This document shows, piece by piece, positions 17,447 through 26,262 of a DNA stretch of 54,480 nucleotides. The DNA is taken from positions 1 to 54,480 of the forward strand of contig JAGBUB010000039.1 of the NCBI GenBank assembly GCA_017631035.1. Direction: 5' to 3'. The notes below the pieces were generated by a model. It made no database searches and was not told the origin of the DNA. It worked only from the letters and a program-made list of their open reading frames with translations. Source of the stretch: Alistipes sp. GTDB taxonomy: Bacteria > Bacteroidota > Bacteroidia > Bacteroidales > Rikenellaceae. Within the stretch, counting starts at the first letter, position 1. Every line of letters starts with the position of its first letter. Position numbers and translations under genes: made by a program.

Positions 17447-18562
17447 ATGATACGCTGCAAACTTACTCGACTCTCTATTTTATTGATTTTGGCAGTTGGT
17501 TGCAAGGCTCATCGTCCCAAAGAAACACCCCCGCCACTAAGAATCGACGTGGCTACAGCCCAAGCCGACACGCTCACTATGCGCTACCGTTTCACCTCGC
17601 ATCTACAGAGCCGCACGCGTGCCATAATACAACCCCGCGTGAGTGGATATCTGCTGCAAAAAAGTTATCGAGCAGGCGAGATGGTACACCGTGGCCAACA
17701 GCTCTTCGCCATCGATGCCTCGCTTCTTCGCACCACTCTGCGCTCAGCCGAGGCTGACCTGTCGGCAGCAATGGCCGAACTCACCACAGCTCGCAACGAC
17801 TACGAGCGTGCCCTGCCTCTGGCTCGGTTAAATGCCATCAGTGCATCACAACTTGACGCTTATCGGGCATCGTTTGCCTCGGCCGAAGGCGATGTCAAAG
17901 CGGCACGCGAGGCCGTGGAGAGTGCCCGTCTGCAGGTGGGTTATGCCACCATATATGCTCCGATTGACGGCATCGCAGCCAACAGCGACGCTAGCGTGGG
18001 CGACTATGTAGGTCCCGACACGAAATACTCCGTACTGACTACAATCGACGCCACCGACACCTTGACAATAGACGTAGCCATCCCCACATCATTATATATG
18101 CAATATAGCGACCCGTCGCGCCCCAGCAACGACAACAGCACCCTACTTTCAGACATACGTCTAACGCTTGCCGACGGCAAAGAATATCCCCACAAAGGCA
18201 TATACGACTACACACGGCAAAGTATTTCGCCCACTGCAGGAACAATAACCATCGTGGTGGCCTTTCCCAACCCCGAACAGAGGCTCAAGGCTGGCGAATT
18301 TGGAGAGGTAGAGTGTGGTATAGGCCGCGCACAAAGAGTCATAACCCTGCCACAAAAGGCCGTCACCACACTACAAGACAGGCACATTGTGTGGGTAATA
18401 GCCCAAGATAGCACCGCCCAATGGCGTGAAGTGACGCTGGGCGAAGCAGTAGGTGGACGCTGGATAATTCGCCACGGCATAAGCGAGGGCGAGCAGGTAG
18501 CCACAGAGGGGAGTCAAAAACTGCATCAAGGAGCAAAGGTAATGCCTCAACAAACAAAATAA
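17447..18562 (+). CDS. RND efflux periplasmic adaptor (membrane fusion) lipoprotein
   Basis: 371 residues from the ATG at 17447 (MIRCKLTRL). A lipobox LAVGC marks a lipid-anchored N-terminus. The barrel-sandwich lipoyl-like halves flank a helical hairpin: RVSGYLLQKSYRAGEMVHRGQQLFAID before, and LQVGYATIYAPIDGIAANSDASVGDYVG after, as in AcrA/MexA. The C-terminal part (VITLPQKAVTTLQDRHIVWV) is the membrane-proximal domain. It bridges the inner-membrane pump and outer-membrane channel encoded next, with a 1-bp gap to the pump gene. Confidence 0.93.
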   Translation: MIRCKLTRLSILLILAVGCKAHRPKETPPPLRIDVATAQADTLTMRYRFTSHLQSRTRAIIQPRVSGYLLQKSYRAGEMVHRGQQLFAIDASLLRTTLRSAEADLSAAMAELTTARNDYERALPLARLNAISASQLDAYRASFASAEGDVKAAREAVESARLQVGYATIYAPIDGIAANSDASVGDYVGPDTKYSVLTTIDATDTLTIDVAIPTSLYMQYSDPSRPSNDNSTLLSDIRLTLADGKEYPHKGIYDYTRQSISPTAGTITIVVAFPNPEQRLKAGEFGEVECGIGRAQRVITLPQKAVTTLQDRHIVWVIAQDSTAQWREVTLGEAVGGRWIIRHGISEGEQVATEGSQKLHQGAKVMPQQTK

Positions 18563-18563
18563 T

Positions 18564-21500
18564 ATGGGAGAGTTTTTCATTCGCCGACCTATATTTGCCA
18601 TTGCGCTGACGGTGGCCATCACACTCGCTGGTATAATATCGATAGGAGGACTTGCCATCGAGTTGTATCCCGACATTACACCTCCCGTAGTGCAGGTGTC
18701 GGCCAACTATGTGGGAGCCGACGCTGAAACCGTAAATGACGCTGTAGCCACGCCTCTTGGCGAGCAGGCTCTGGGAGTAAGCGATATGCTATATATGCAG
18801 ACCACTAGTGCCAACGATGGCTCAATGAACCTTCAACTCACCTTCGAGGTAGGCTCATCGCCCGATATGGATGCCATTTTCACGCAAAACAATGTAGCTG
18901 CCGCCACACCTCAGCTTCCCGAGGCTGTGACCGAGCAAGGTGTGGTCACACGCAAGAGCAATACGGGTTTTCTGATGGTCTACGCACTGACAAGCGATGG
19001 CCGCTACGACGACGAGTTTCTATCGAACTACGCCTACATCAACCTATCCAACTCAATCGAAAAGATAAACGGCGTAGGAAAGGTGGATATTATGGGTGCA
19101 GGCGAGTATGCTATGCGTGTGTGGATTCACCCCGAACGTTTACGCTACTACGGCATTGCATTAGAAGATGTTGTGGAGGCCATAAAGGAGCAGAGCGCCA
19201 TCTACCCTACAGGAAAATTTGGTGCCGAGCCGGCACCCACGACCGAGCATCTCACCTACACCGTAATACTCCCAGCCGCATACTCCACGGCCGAGGAGTT
19301 TTCATCGATTATTCTCTCGCTCGACCAAAACGGCAATCAAGTACGGTTGAGCGACGTAGCCGACGTAATGCTCGGTAGCAAGAGCTACAACGTGCGCTCG
19401 ACGATGGGCGATAATCCCTCAACGCTCATTGTTATCTATCAGGAGCCTGGTAGCAATGCCGTCGAGGTGGGATCACTGGTAAGAGAGGTCATCGGCGAAC
19501 AACAGAGTCTGCTACCCGATGGCATAACCATTTTACCGATAGTCGATGCTACGCAGAATATCGTGGATGGCATCAAGGATATCGTACTCACACTCATCAT
19601 TGCCCTGCTGCTTGTGGTGGCAATCATCTATCTTTTTCTGCAAGATTGGCGCTCGACACTCATTCCCATAGTTGCCATACCCGTATCGTTGGTGGGTATA
19701 TTCTCACTGTTTCCACTGATAGGCTTTTCACTCAACGTAATATCGTTGCTGGCATTGGTTCTGGCAACAGGTTTGGTCGTAGATGATGCCATAGTGGTGG
19801 TGGAGGCTGTGCAAGCCGACATACAACGAGGCCTTCCTCCTGCCGAGGCGGCACGCGAAGCTATGCGCCGAGTGCAGTCGCCTATCATTGCTACGACTGT
19901 AGTATTGCTTGCGGTATTCATCCCCGTATCGACAATGGACGGCATAACAGGGCGACTTGTTGAGCAATTCTCAATCACCATTGTTGCTGCCGTCACACTC
20001 TCGGCCTTCAATGCATTGACGCTTTCGCCTGCACTATGCGCATTGCTACTGCGCGCCCGCACACCATCCAGCAATGGATTCTTCGCTCGTTTCAACCGAT
20101 GGTTCGATTCAGCCACCGAACGATATACCCACCTATCATCCATCATCACACGCCACACCGCGCGTACGGCTCTCTTCATCGGAGTAATGTGTATAGGCAT
20201 ATTTATCACTTGGCGCATTCTGCCCGATGGCTTTCTACCCGATGAAGACGAAGGTTATCTGATGGTGATGGTAACAACCCCTTCGGCATCATCGCTCACC
20301 ACCACTATGAAGGCTATGCAGAATGTCGAAGAGCAGGTAATGAAACACCCCGAGGTGAAATACACCTCGTCGGCCGTTGGATTCAATATGATGGCAAGCA
20401 TAAGCAGCCCCTCATCGGGCGTATTGTTTGTTGTGCTGAAGGATTACTCCCAGCGCAAACTCTCGGCCGCACAACTTGCTCAACTGCTAAACGAGGAGCT
20501 ATACGCAGCCATTCCAGAGGCTGAGTGCTATGCCCTCATACCGCCATCGATTCCCGGATTGGGCGTTACGTCAGGCATATCGCTCCAGGTGCAGGATCTG
20601 GGCGGACGAGGAACAAAATATCTTGCCGAACAGACATACCGACTAATGGATAGTATAAAGCAGGACAAGGCTATAGCCAATATCTCAACATCGTTCAGCG
20701 CCACGACACCACAACGACTGCTACAAGTAAATCGACAGCAGGCCTTGAGTGAAGGTGTGGCCATCGAAAATATATACTCAACCCTCTCGACCCTACTTGG
20801 CGGAGAGTACACAGGCAACTTCAACCGCTTCGGGCGACTCTACCAAACCTACGTACAGGCTGCGCCCGAAAGTCGTCTGGATGAGCAGTCGTTAAATAGT
20901 TATTTCGTTAAAAACGGGCGAGGCGAGATGGCTCCACTATCGGCCTTTGTAAGTGTGAAAGATACTATTGGTGTGGAGTACATCACTCAATTCAATCTAA
21001 ACCAATCGATTGCCCTGACAGCCACACCAGCCTCGGGCACATCGTCGGGCGAGGCTATGGAGCAGATTGCTTCAATAGCCAAACGAGTGCTACCCTCGGA
21101 TGTAGGAATAGCGTGGAGCGGATTATCATTTCAGCAGGCGAAAGAGAGTGGCGGCGAATGGAAGATATATCTCATTGCCATCATCTTTGCCTTTCTGGCA
21201 CTGGCCTCGCTCTACGAGAGTTGGTCACTGCCGTTGGCCATTATGCTGAGTGTGCCGGCTGCAGTTATGGGTGCAATGATGGCGATGGTAATGGCGCACG
21301 TTTTCAATACCGACTATGTCTATAATATTTATGTACAGATATCACTCATTATGCTCATCGGACTGTCGGCCAAGAACGCCATCCTGGTGGTTGAGTATGC
21401 CGACCGCATCTACCGCTCGCATCCCGGCTCATCGCTCCTCGCAGCCGCTATATCGGCGGCTCGTGAGCGTATACGTCCTATAATTATGACTGCTCTGGCC

Positions 21501-21701
21501 TTTGTACTGGGTGTAATGCCCCTGATATTCGCATCAGGCAACTACTCAACGGCTCGCAACATTATGGGTGTTGCGCTTGTGGGAGGAATGGCTACTGCAA
21601 CCGTCATAGGTGTATTCCTCTACCCCGCCACCTACTATATGATTAAACACCTTACCACACACAAGAGCAAGAGCAATAACCTTAAAGCCAACTCACAATG
21701 A
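18564..21701 (+). CDS. RND-family (HAE1/AcrB-type) inner-membrane efflux pump
   Basis: 1045 residues, the normal length. The start FFIRRPIFAIALTVAITLAG is the first transmembrane helix; LATGLVVDDAIVVVEAV in TM4 holds the paired aspartates of the proton relay; the second half repeats the fold with ISLIMLIGLSAKNAILVVEYAD. Two large periplasmic loops separate the membrane halves. AcrB-type pumps export drugs, dyes and amphipathic compounds using the proton gradient. The gene overlaps the following channel gene by 4 bp (ATGA). The substrate is not predictable. Confidence 0.96.
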   Translation: MGEFFIRRPIFAIALTVAITLAGIISIGGLAIELYPDITPPVVQVSANYVGADAETVNDAVATPLGEQALGVSDMLYMQTTSANDGSMNLQLTFEVGSSPDMDAIFTQNNVAAATPQLPEAVTEQGVVTRKSNTGFLMVYALTSDGRYDDEFLSNYAYINLSNSIEKINGVGKVDIMGAGEYAMRVWIHPERLRYYGIALEDVVEAIKEQSAIYPTGKFGAEPAPTTEHLTYTVILPAAYSTAEEFSSIILSLDQNGNQVRLSDVADVMLGSKSYNVRSTMGDNPSTLIVIYQEPGSNAVEVGSLVREVIGEQQSLLPDGITILPIVDATQNIVDGIKDIVLTLIIALLLVVAIIYLFLQDWRSTLIPIVAIPVSLVGIFSLFPLIGFSLNVISLLALVLATGLVVDDAIVVVEAVQADIQRGLPPAEAAREAMRRVQSPIIATTVVLLAVFIPVSTMDGITGRLVEQFSITIVAAVTLSAFNALTLSPALCALLLRARTPSSNGFFARFNRWFDSATERYTHLSSIITRHTARTALFIGVMCIGIFITWRILPDGFLPDEDEGYLMVMVTTPSASSLTTTMKAMQNVEEQVMKHPEVKYTSSAVGFNMMASISSPSSGVLFVVLKDYSQRKLSAAQLAQLLNEELYAAIPEAECYALIPPSIPGLGVTSGISLQVQDLGGRGTKYLAEQTYRLMDSIKQDKAIANISTSFSATTPQRLLQVNRQQALSEGVAIENIYSTLSTLLGGEYTGNFNRFGRLYQTYVQAAPESRLDEQSLNSYFVKNGRGEMAPLSAFVSVKDTIGVEYITQFNLNQSIALTATPASGTSSGEAMEQIASIAKRVLPSDVGIAWSGLSFQQAKESGGEWKIYLIAIIFAFLALASLYESWSLPLAIMLSVPAAVMGAMMAMVMAHVFNTDYVYNIYVQISLIMLIGLSAKNAILVVEYADRIYRSHPGSSLLAAAISAARERIRPIIMTALAFVLGVMPLIFASGNYSTARNIMGVALVGGMATATVIGVFLYPATYYMIKHLTTHKSKSNNLKANSQ

Positions 21702-23050
21702 AACGCATAATCGCACCTTTGGCTCTACTACTCGCATCCTGCGCACTGAATTTGCAACCACCGCAGGTTGTAATGCCCAAGGAGTATATCTATACCGACT
21801 CGCAACCCCGCAACGAAGAGTTGCAGAGTCGTTGGTGGGCTATATTCGACGATGCGTTGCTCGATTCATTGCAGGAGCGAGCCCTGTGCCATAATCGCAT
21901 CCTGCAGATAGCGGCTTCACGCATTGTCGAGGCTCACTACACCATATCCTCCGCCCGAGCCGCACTCCTACCCTCGCTAAGAATGAGTGTGCAGGCCGAG
22001 GCGAGTCGCACACCACCATCTTCGCCCGTAGGTGAGGTAACAATAGCACCCGACATAGAGTGGAGTGTAGCCCTATTCGGAGCCCTAAGACACACAACCA
22101 AACAGGCGCAAGCCCAATACCTGGCTACCGAGTGGAACTACCGAGCCCTGACGCTCACACTCACCCATCAGGTTGCCATATCCTATTTTACTCTGCGTGC
22201 CGCCCACCACTCGCTTGCCATTGCAAGGCAGAGCCATAAGTTGCGTGTAGAGTCGGCAGCGCTCATCGACTCACTGGCTCGCTACGGTTTCTCATCAGGC
22301 CTCGATCAAGAGCAAGCACACAGTTTGGTGGATGTGTCGGCCTCCGACATTGAGCAATATAGACGTGCGCTGAATCAGGCGCAGCTATCACTTGCCCTAC
22401 TCATTGGTTCGACTCCCGAGTACTGCATCCTACCCTCGTCACTGCCACACACCGCTCTACCCGTTGACGTACCTGCGGGTATTCCATCGCAACTACTCAC
22501 ACATCGACCCGACCTTATGCAAGCACAATATGAGTTGCAAGCGGTGGCCGCCAAGGTAGGCATTGCTCGCAGTGAGCGTTTTCCTTCGGTAGCGCTCACC
22601 ATTTCGGGCGGTGTAGCCGATGGCAATGCCCGCGAACTGTTCCAGCAAGGAGGCTGGGCGTGGAGTGCTACAGCAGGTTTTGCACAGCCTCTATTCTCAT
22701 TCGGGCGGCTACGTCGCAACGAGCAGATTGCCCGCCAACAATACAAACAAGCTGCCCTCGACTACGAGCAGACTGCGCTGGAGGCACTGGAGGATGTTGA
22801 GAGTGCTCTCACGGCAGTTGCCACGCTGCGCGAAGAGGCTTTGCAGTGGCAAAACTACGTAGAACGCAATGCACGCATAGCGCAGTTGCAGCAGGCTCTC
22901 TACCGAGCGGGGCAGAGCAACTACTTAGATGTAATCAGCACCCAACAGACGTGGTACTCATCGCAACTGCAACAGGTGCAGATAATCGAGCAACAATATC
23001 AGGCATTGGCCGATTTAGTACTTGCATTGGGTGATGGATGGCAGGAATAA
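21698..23050 (+). CDS. Outer-membrane efflux channel lipoprotein (TolC/NodT family)
   Basis: 450 residues. The N-terminus has a lipobox (LLASC) about residue 15, followed by RWWAIFDDALLDSLQERAL, typical of NodT/OprM-type factors. Two similar halves rich in coiled-coil sequence include RPDLMQAQYELQAVAAKVGIA and QPLFSFGRLRR. It forms the trimeric exit duct for the pump encoded upstream, with which it overlaps by 4 bp, completing a three-gene efflux operon. Confidence 0.95.
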   Translation: MKRIIAPLALLLASCALNLQPPQVVMPKEYIYTDSQPRNEELQSRWWAIFDDALLDSLQERALCHNRILQIAASRIVEAHYTISSARAALLPSLRMSVQAEASRTPPSSPVGEVTIAPDIEWSVALFGALRHTTKQAQAQYLATEWNYRALTLTLTHQVAISYFTLRAAHHSLAIARQSHKLRVESAALIDSLARYGFSSGLDQEQAHSLVDVSASDIEQYRRALNQAQLSLALLIGSTPEYCILPSSLPHTALPVDVPAGIPSQLLTHRPDLMQAQYELQAVAAKVGIARSERFPSVALTISGGVADGNARELFQQGGWAWSATAGFAQPLFSFGRLRRNEQIARQQYKQAALDYEQTALEALEDVESALTAVATLREEALQWQNYVERNARIAQLQQALYRAGQSNYLDVISTQQTWYSSQLQQVQIIEQQYQALADLVLALGDGWQE

Positions 23051-23098
23051 AATGCAAAATTTTGATTTTTGAAAATTGAATTTTATCTTTGTTATACA

Positions 23099-23296
23099 AT
23101 GACAATACAAACAATTATAGTATACTTAATCGGCATCGCAGTGGTGGCTTGGTTGGTGCGTGCTGTGGTACGCGGATATCGTGTACGCAAATACTCCAAC
23201 TGCTCGTCGTGCGACGATAGTCAGTGCCCCTATCACAACTCCGCAAAGCCGACACGCCCTGATTCAAACGGCTATAAATGCCCAGATAAAAAGTAA
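23099..23296 (+). CDS. Small single-pass membrane protein with a C-terminal cysteine cluster
   Basis: 65 residues from the ATG at 23099. One membrane helix (IIVYLIGIAVVAWLVRAVV), then a basic stop-transfer stretch, then NCSSCDDSQCPYHN and a final Cys near the C-terminus. The layout resembles FeoB-associated Cys-rich membrane proteins, but no feoB is near. It lies 48 bp after the efflux channel gene and 11 bp before glycerate kinase, so it may ride on either unit. Four Cys and a His could bind metal; function unknown. Confidence 0.65.
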   Translation: MTIQTIIVYLIGIAVVAWLVRAVVRGYRVRKYSNCSSCDDSQCPYHNSAKPTRPDSNGYKCPDKK

Positions 23297-23307
23297 TATA
23301 AATTTCT

Positions 23308-24447
23308 ATGAAGAGTATAACCATAGCTATCGATTCATTCAAAGGCTCGCTCTCATCAGCTCGTGTAGCCGAAGCTGCCGAGCAGGGCATTCGTGCCGTA
23401 CTGCCTGACTGCCACGTGCAGAAGATAAGCATCGCTGATGGTGGCGAGGGAACGGTGGAGGCATTGGTCGAGACTCTACAAGGCCAGATTATCGAGATTA
23501 CGGCTTGCGACCCTCTTATGCGACCCATCAACGTACGCTACGGACTGGTGGATGGTGGCTCTACAGCCGTTGTTGAGATGTCGGCTGCGAGTGGTCTTCC
23601 CCTACTTGCAATAGAGGAGCGTAACCCGTGGCTAACGACCACATACGGCACCGGCGAGATGATTGCCGACGCCATTAAACGTGGCGCACGACGTCTGCTC
23701 ATAGGCATTGGAGGTAGCGCAACAAACGATGCTGGTATGGGTATGCTCGAGGCTTTGGGATATAAATTCTACGACGCTAACGGAACTCCGCTGGCAGGAT
23801 GTGGAGGCAACCTATGCTCGGTAGCACGCATTGACGATAAGGAGGCGTTGCCCGCACTTAAGGAGTGTCAGATTACCGTAGCGTGCGATGTAAAGAATCC
23901 GCTCTACGGCCCCACTGGTGCTGCCTACATATTTGCACCGCAGAAGGGTGCCGACGCCGAGATGGTGGAGAGGCTCGACCAGGGTCTTAAGAACTTTGCC
24001 TCGGTGGTAAACGCTCATTTTGGCAGTAATGCCGAGCAGCGCGAAGGCGCAGGTGCGGCAGGAGGCCTGGGATATTGTTTCAGCGCATTACTCGGAGCCA
24101 GACTCCAGAGCGGTATAGATATGGTACTGGAGGCTATCGACTTTGCGAAACGAATTGAATCGAGCGATCTTGTCATAACAGGCGAGGGCCGTATCGACTC
24201 GCAAACGGTTATGGGTAAGGCTCCTAGCGGAGTTCTCAATGCCGCTACGGAGCAAGGAATACCCGTGGTGGCCATAGGTGGTGCAGTTGAATCAAGCGAA
24301 GCGCTCAAGCAGAGTAAGTTTACGGCCATACTTCCCATCGTAGCAGGGCCCGTATCGCTTGACGAGGCTATGCGTGAAGAGATTGCAGCGGCAAACGTGA
24401 GCCGTACCGTTGAACAGATTATAAAATTATTAACTCTAAACAGATAA
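23308..24447 (+). CDS. glxK: Glycerate kinase
   Basis: 379 residues of the GarK/GlxK family, starting MKSITIAIDSFKGSLSS with the family's first conserved block, then ISIADGGEGTVEAL, LLIGIGGSATNDAGMGMLEALG and ITGEGRIDSQTVMGKAP. The enzyme phosphorylates glycerate, usually to 2-phosphoglycerate in this family, feeding lower glycolysis. The permease 3 bp downstream would bring in the acid substrate, so the pair looks like a glycerate-use unit. The symbol glxK is by family resemblance. Confidence 0.93.
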   Translation: MKSITIAIDSFKGSLSSARVAEAAEQGIRAVLPDCHVQKISIADGGEGTVEALVETLQGQIIEITACDPLMRPINVRYGLVDGGSTAVVEMSAASGLPLLAIEERNPWLTTTYGTGEMIADAIKRGARRLLIGIGGSATNDAGMGMLEALGYKFYDANGTPLAGCGGNLCSVARIDDKEALPALKECQITVACDVKNPLYGPTGAAYIFAPQKGADAEMVERLDQGLKNFASVVNAHFGSNAEQREGAGAAGGLGYCFSALLGARLQSGIDMVLEAIDFAKRIESSDLVITGEGRIDSQTVMGKAPSGVLNAATEQGIPVVAIGGAVESSEALKQSKFTAILPIVAGPVSLDEAMREEIAAANVSRTVEQIIKLLTLNR

Positions 24448-24450
24448 GAG

Positions 24451-25713
24451 ATGAATAGTGCTTTAGGAGCTACGATAGGTCTTGCGTTGGCCATAGTGCT
24501 CATTATTCGCCGTGTATCACCCGTATATTCGCTTCTGCTGGGTGCTGTGGTTGGCGGTATGGCCGGTGGATTTGGATTGAATGACACCGTTGCGAATATG
24601 ATTTCGGGCGTAAAGGATATCACTCCCGCCATCGTTCGCATCATAGCCGCCGGTGTGCTCTCAGGTGTACTTATCAAAACCGGAGCAGCGGCCTCTATAT
24701 CCAACACCATCGTCAACCGATTGGGACATAAACATCTGTTCCTTGCCTTGGCTCTCTCGACAATGATACTTGCGGCTGTGGGTGTATTTATCGACGTGGC
24801 TGTAATCACAGTTGCTCCCGTGGCCATTATCATAGCCGAGCGCACCGGCATATCGCGACTGAAGATGTTGCTTGCAATGGTAGGTGGCGGAAAGTGTGGT
24901 AATATTATGTCACCTAACCCCAATACCATCATTGCGGCAGAAAACTTCGATGCTCCATTATCGTCGGTAATGCTTGCGGGTGTGATACCTGCCATTATTG
25001 GTTTGATTGTGGTGGTGTACCTTATAGTTCCTCTTATCCCCTCCTATGCAAATGGCGCTCAGGCGGTGGAGGCCGACAGCAAGAGCAACAGCAACAATGA
25101 GGGCCTGCCCTCGTTTGTCGCTTCGATAGCTGCTCCGCTGTCCGTAATCCTATTGCTGATGTTACGCCCCCTGGCCGATATTACCATCGACCCGCTGCTG
25201 GCTCTTCCCGCAGGAGGTATCGTAGGATTAATCGCCACACGCCAATGGCGTAACGCATCGCAAAGTATATCGTATGGTTTGGAGAAGATGTCGGTAGTAG
25301 CGGTACTACTTGTCAGCACGGGAGCCATAGCGGGCATAGTGAAGGCCTCGACGCTGACCGATATGCTTATATCGTTGCTCGGACAGGGCGAAGCTTCGCG
25401 TCTACTTTTAGCGCCACTTTCGGGAATACTTATGTCGGCTGCAACGGCCTCAACAACGGCTGGAGCTACAATAGCCTCGGCCTCGTTTGCCCCCAGCATA
25501 CTCGCCACAGGAATGAGTGCCGTGTGGGGAGCGGCTTTAGTGAATGTGGGCTGTACGGTGTTGGATCATCTGCCCCACGGCTCGTTCTTCCACGCCACGG
25601 GAGGCTCGGCGGAGTTGGGTATTAAGGATTGCCTGAGACTAATTCCTTATATGACACTCATCGGATTGAGTCTTACCATACTAACACTCGGTACATATCT
25701 TGTTCTTGGATAA
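24451..25713 (+). CDS. GntP-family permease, probably for glycerate
   Basis: 420 residues with about twelve hydrophobic segments. GntP-family features include LLGAVVGGMAGGFGL, IKTGAAASISNTIVNRLG, KCGNIMSPNPNTI and the late VGCTVLDHLPHGSFFHATGG. The family imports gluconate and related sugar acids with protons. Only 3 bp separate it from glycerate kinase, so glycerate is the likely substrate; this is inference from position. It ends before a strong bidirectional terminator. Confidence 0.9.
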   Translation: MNSALGATIGLALAIVLIIRRVSPVYSLLLGAVVGGMAGGFGLNDTVANMISGVKDITPAIVRIIAAGVLSGVLIKTGAAASISNTIVNRLGHKHLFLALALSTMILAAVGVFIDVAVITVAPVAIIIAERTGISRLKMLLAMVGGGKCGNIMSPNPNTIIAAENFDAPLSSVMLAGVIPAIIGLIVVVYLIVPLIPSYANGAQAVEADSKSNSNNEGLPSFVASIAAPLSVILLLMLRPLADITIDPLLALPAGGIVGLIATRQWRNASQSISYGLEKMSVVAVLLVSTGAIAGIVKASTLTDMLISLLGQGEASRLLLAPLSGILMSAATASTTAGATIASASFAPSILATGMSAVWGAALVNVGCTVLDHLPHGSFFHATGGSAELGIKDCLRLIPYMTLIGLSLTILTLGTYLVLG

Positions 25714-25717
25714 GACA

Positions 25718-25757
25718 AAAAAGCCTGCCTAACTCAAAAGTTAAGCAGGCTTTTATT
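25718..25757. terminator. Bidirectional terminator between the permease gene and nrdG
   Basis: AAGCCTGCCTAACT (25721-25734) pairs with AGTTAAGCAGGCTT (25739-25752) with one mismatch and a 4-nt loop; A-run before and T-run after. It overlaps the last codon of nrdG by 2 bp. Confidence 0.85.
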
Positions 25758-26262
25758 ATTTGAATTCAATTATAGTGATTGTCCCATCGAGAGATTTTGA
25801 CACATCGATTATTCGCTGATTGCCACTACCGCGGAAATGGAGCGACAGATCGCGTTGTGCCTCGACATAACGACCATCGACAATCACATCGCATAACTCT
25901 ACCAGAGTTCGGCGGAGCGGATATTGCAACAGATCTTCAAAACGATAACCCGTATAGCACCATATACTCTTATCGGTGTGCTCCTTAATCATTCGAGCCA
26001 ATGCTATAAAACCCTCGGGATGCAACATAGGGTCGCCCCCCGTGAAGGTTACATTCATATCGGCCTCAACAATCAGGTCAAACAATTCATCTACCGACAT
26101 AGGCTCGCCACCATCCTCGCTCCACGACTGAGGATTATGGCACCCCACACAATGGTGTTCGCACCCCGCCGTATAGAGCGAAGTGCGAAGACCAATGCCA
26201 TCGACCGATGTACCATACTTGATATCGAGTATGCGAATGCTATTTGTGGATGATGCGGTCAT
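25756..26262 (-). CDS. nrdG: Anaerobic ribonucleoside-triphosphate reductase activating protein
   Basis: 168 residues of the radical-SAM superfamily. The [4Fe-4S] motif is C34-x3-C38-x2-C41 (GCEHHCVGCHNP), followed by VTFTGGDPMLHPEG, the GGE-like SAM-binding element. It makes the glycyl radical on NrdD under anaerobic conditions. The ATG at 26262 lies 23 bp inside the end of nrdD, so translation is probably coupled. It shares the riboswitch-controlled transcript. Confidence 0.95.
   Translation of the reverse strand: MTASSTNSIRILDIKYGTSVDGIGLRTSLYTAGCEHHCVGCHNPQSWSEDGGEPMSVDELFDLIVEADMNVTFTGGDPMLHPEGFIALARMIKEHTDKSIWCYTGYRFEDLLQYPLRRTLVELCDVIVDGRYVEAQRDLSLHFRGSGNQRIIDVSKSLDGTITIIEFK

Noticed and set aside
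19628..20218. 196-codon minus-strand frame inside the RND pump gene
   Set aside because: Antisense to conserved transmembrane motifs of the pump; no start signal or motif.
24015..24995. 326-codon minus-strand open frame across glycerate kinase and the permease
   Set aside because: It is antisense to two well-supported genes, low in complexity (Ala/Thr/Ser/Pro rich) and shows no family motif; a shadow of codon bias.
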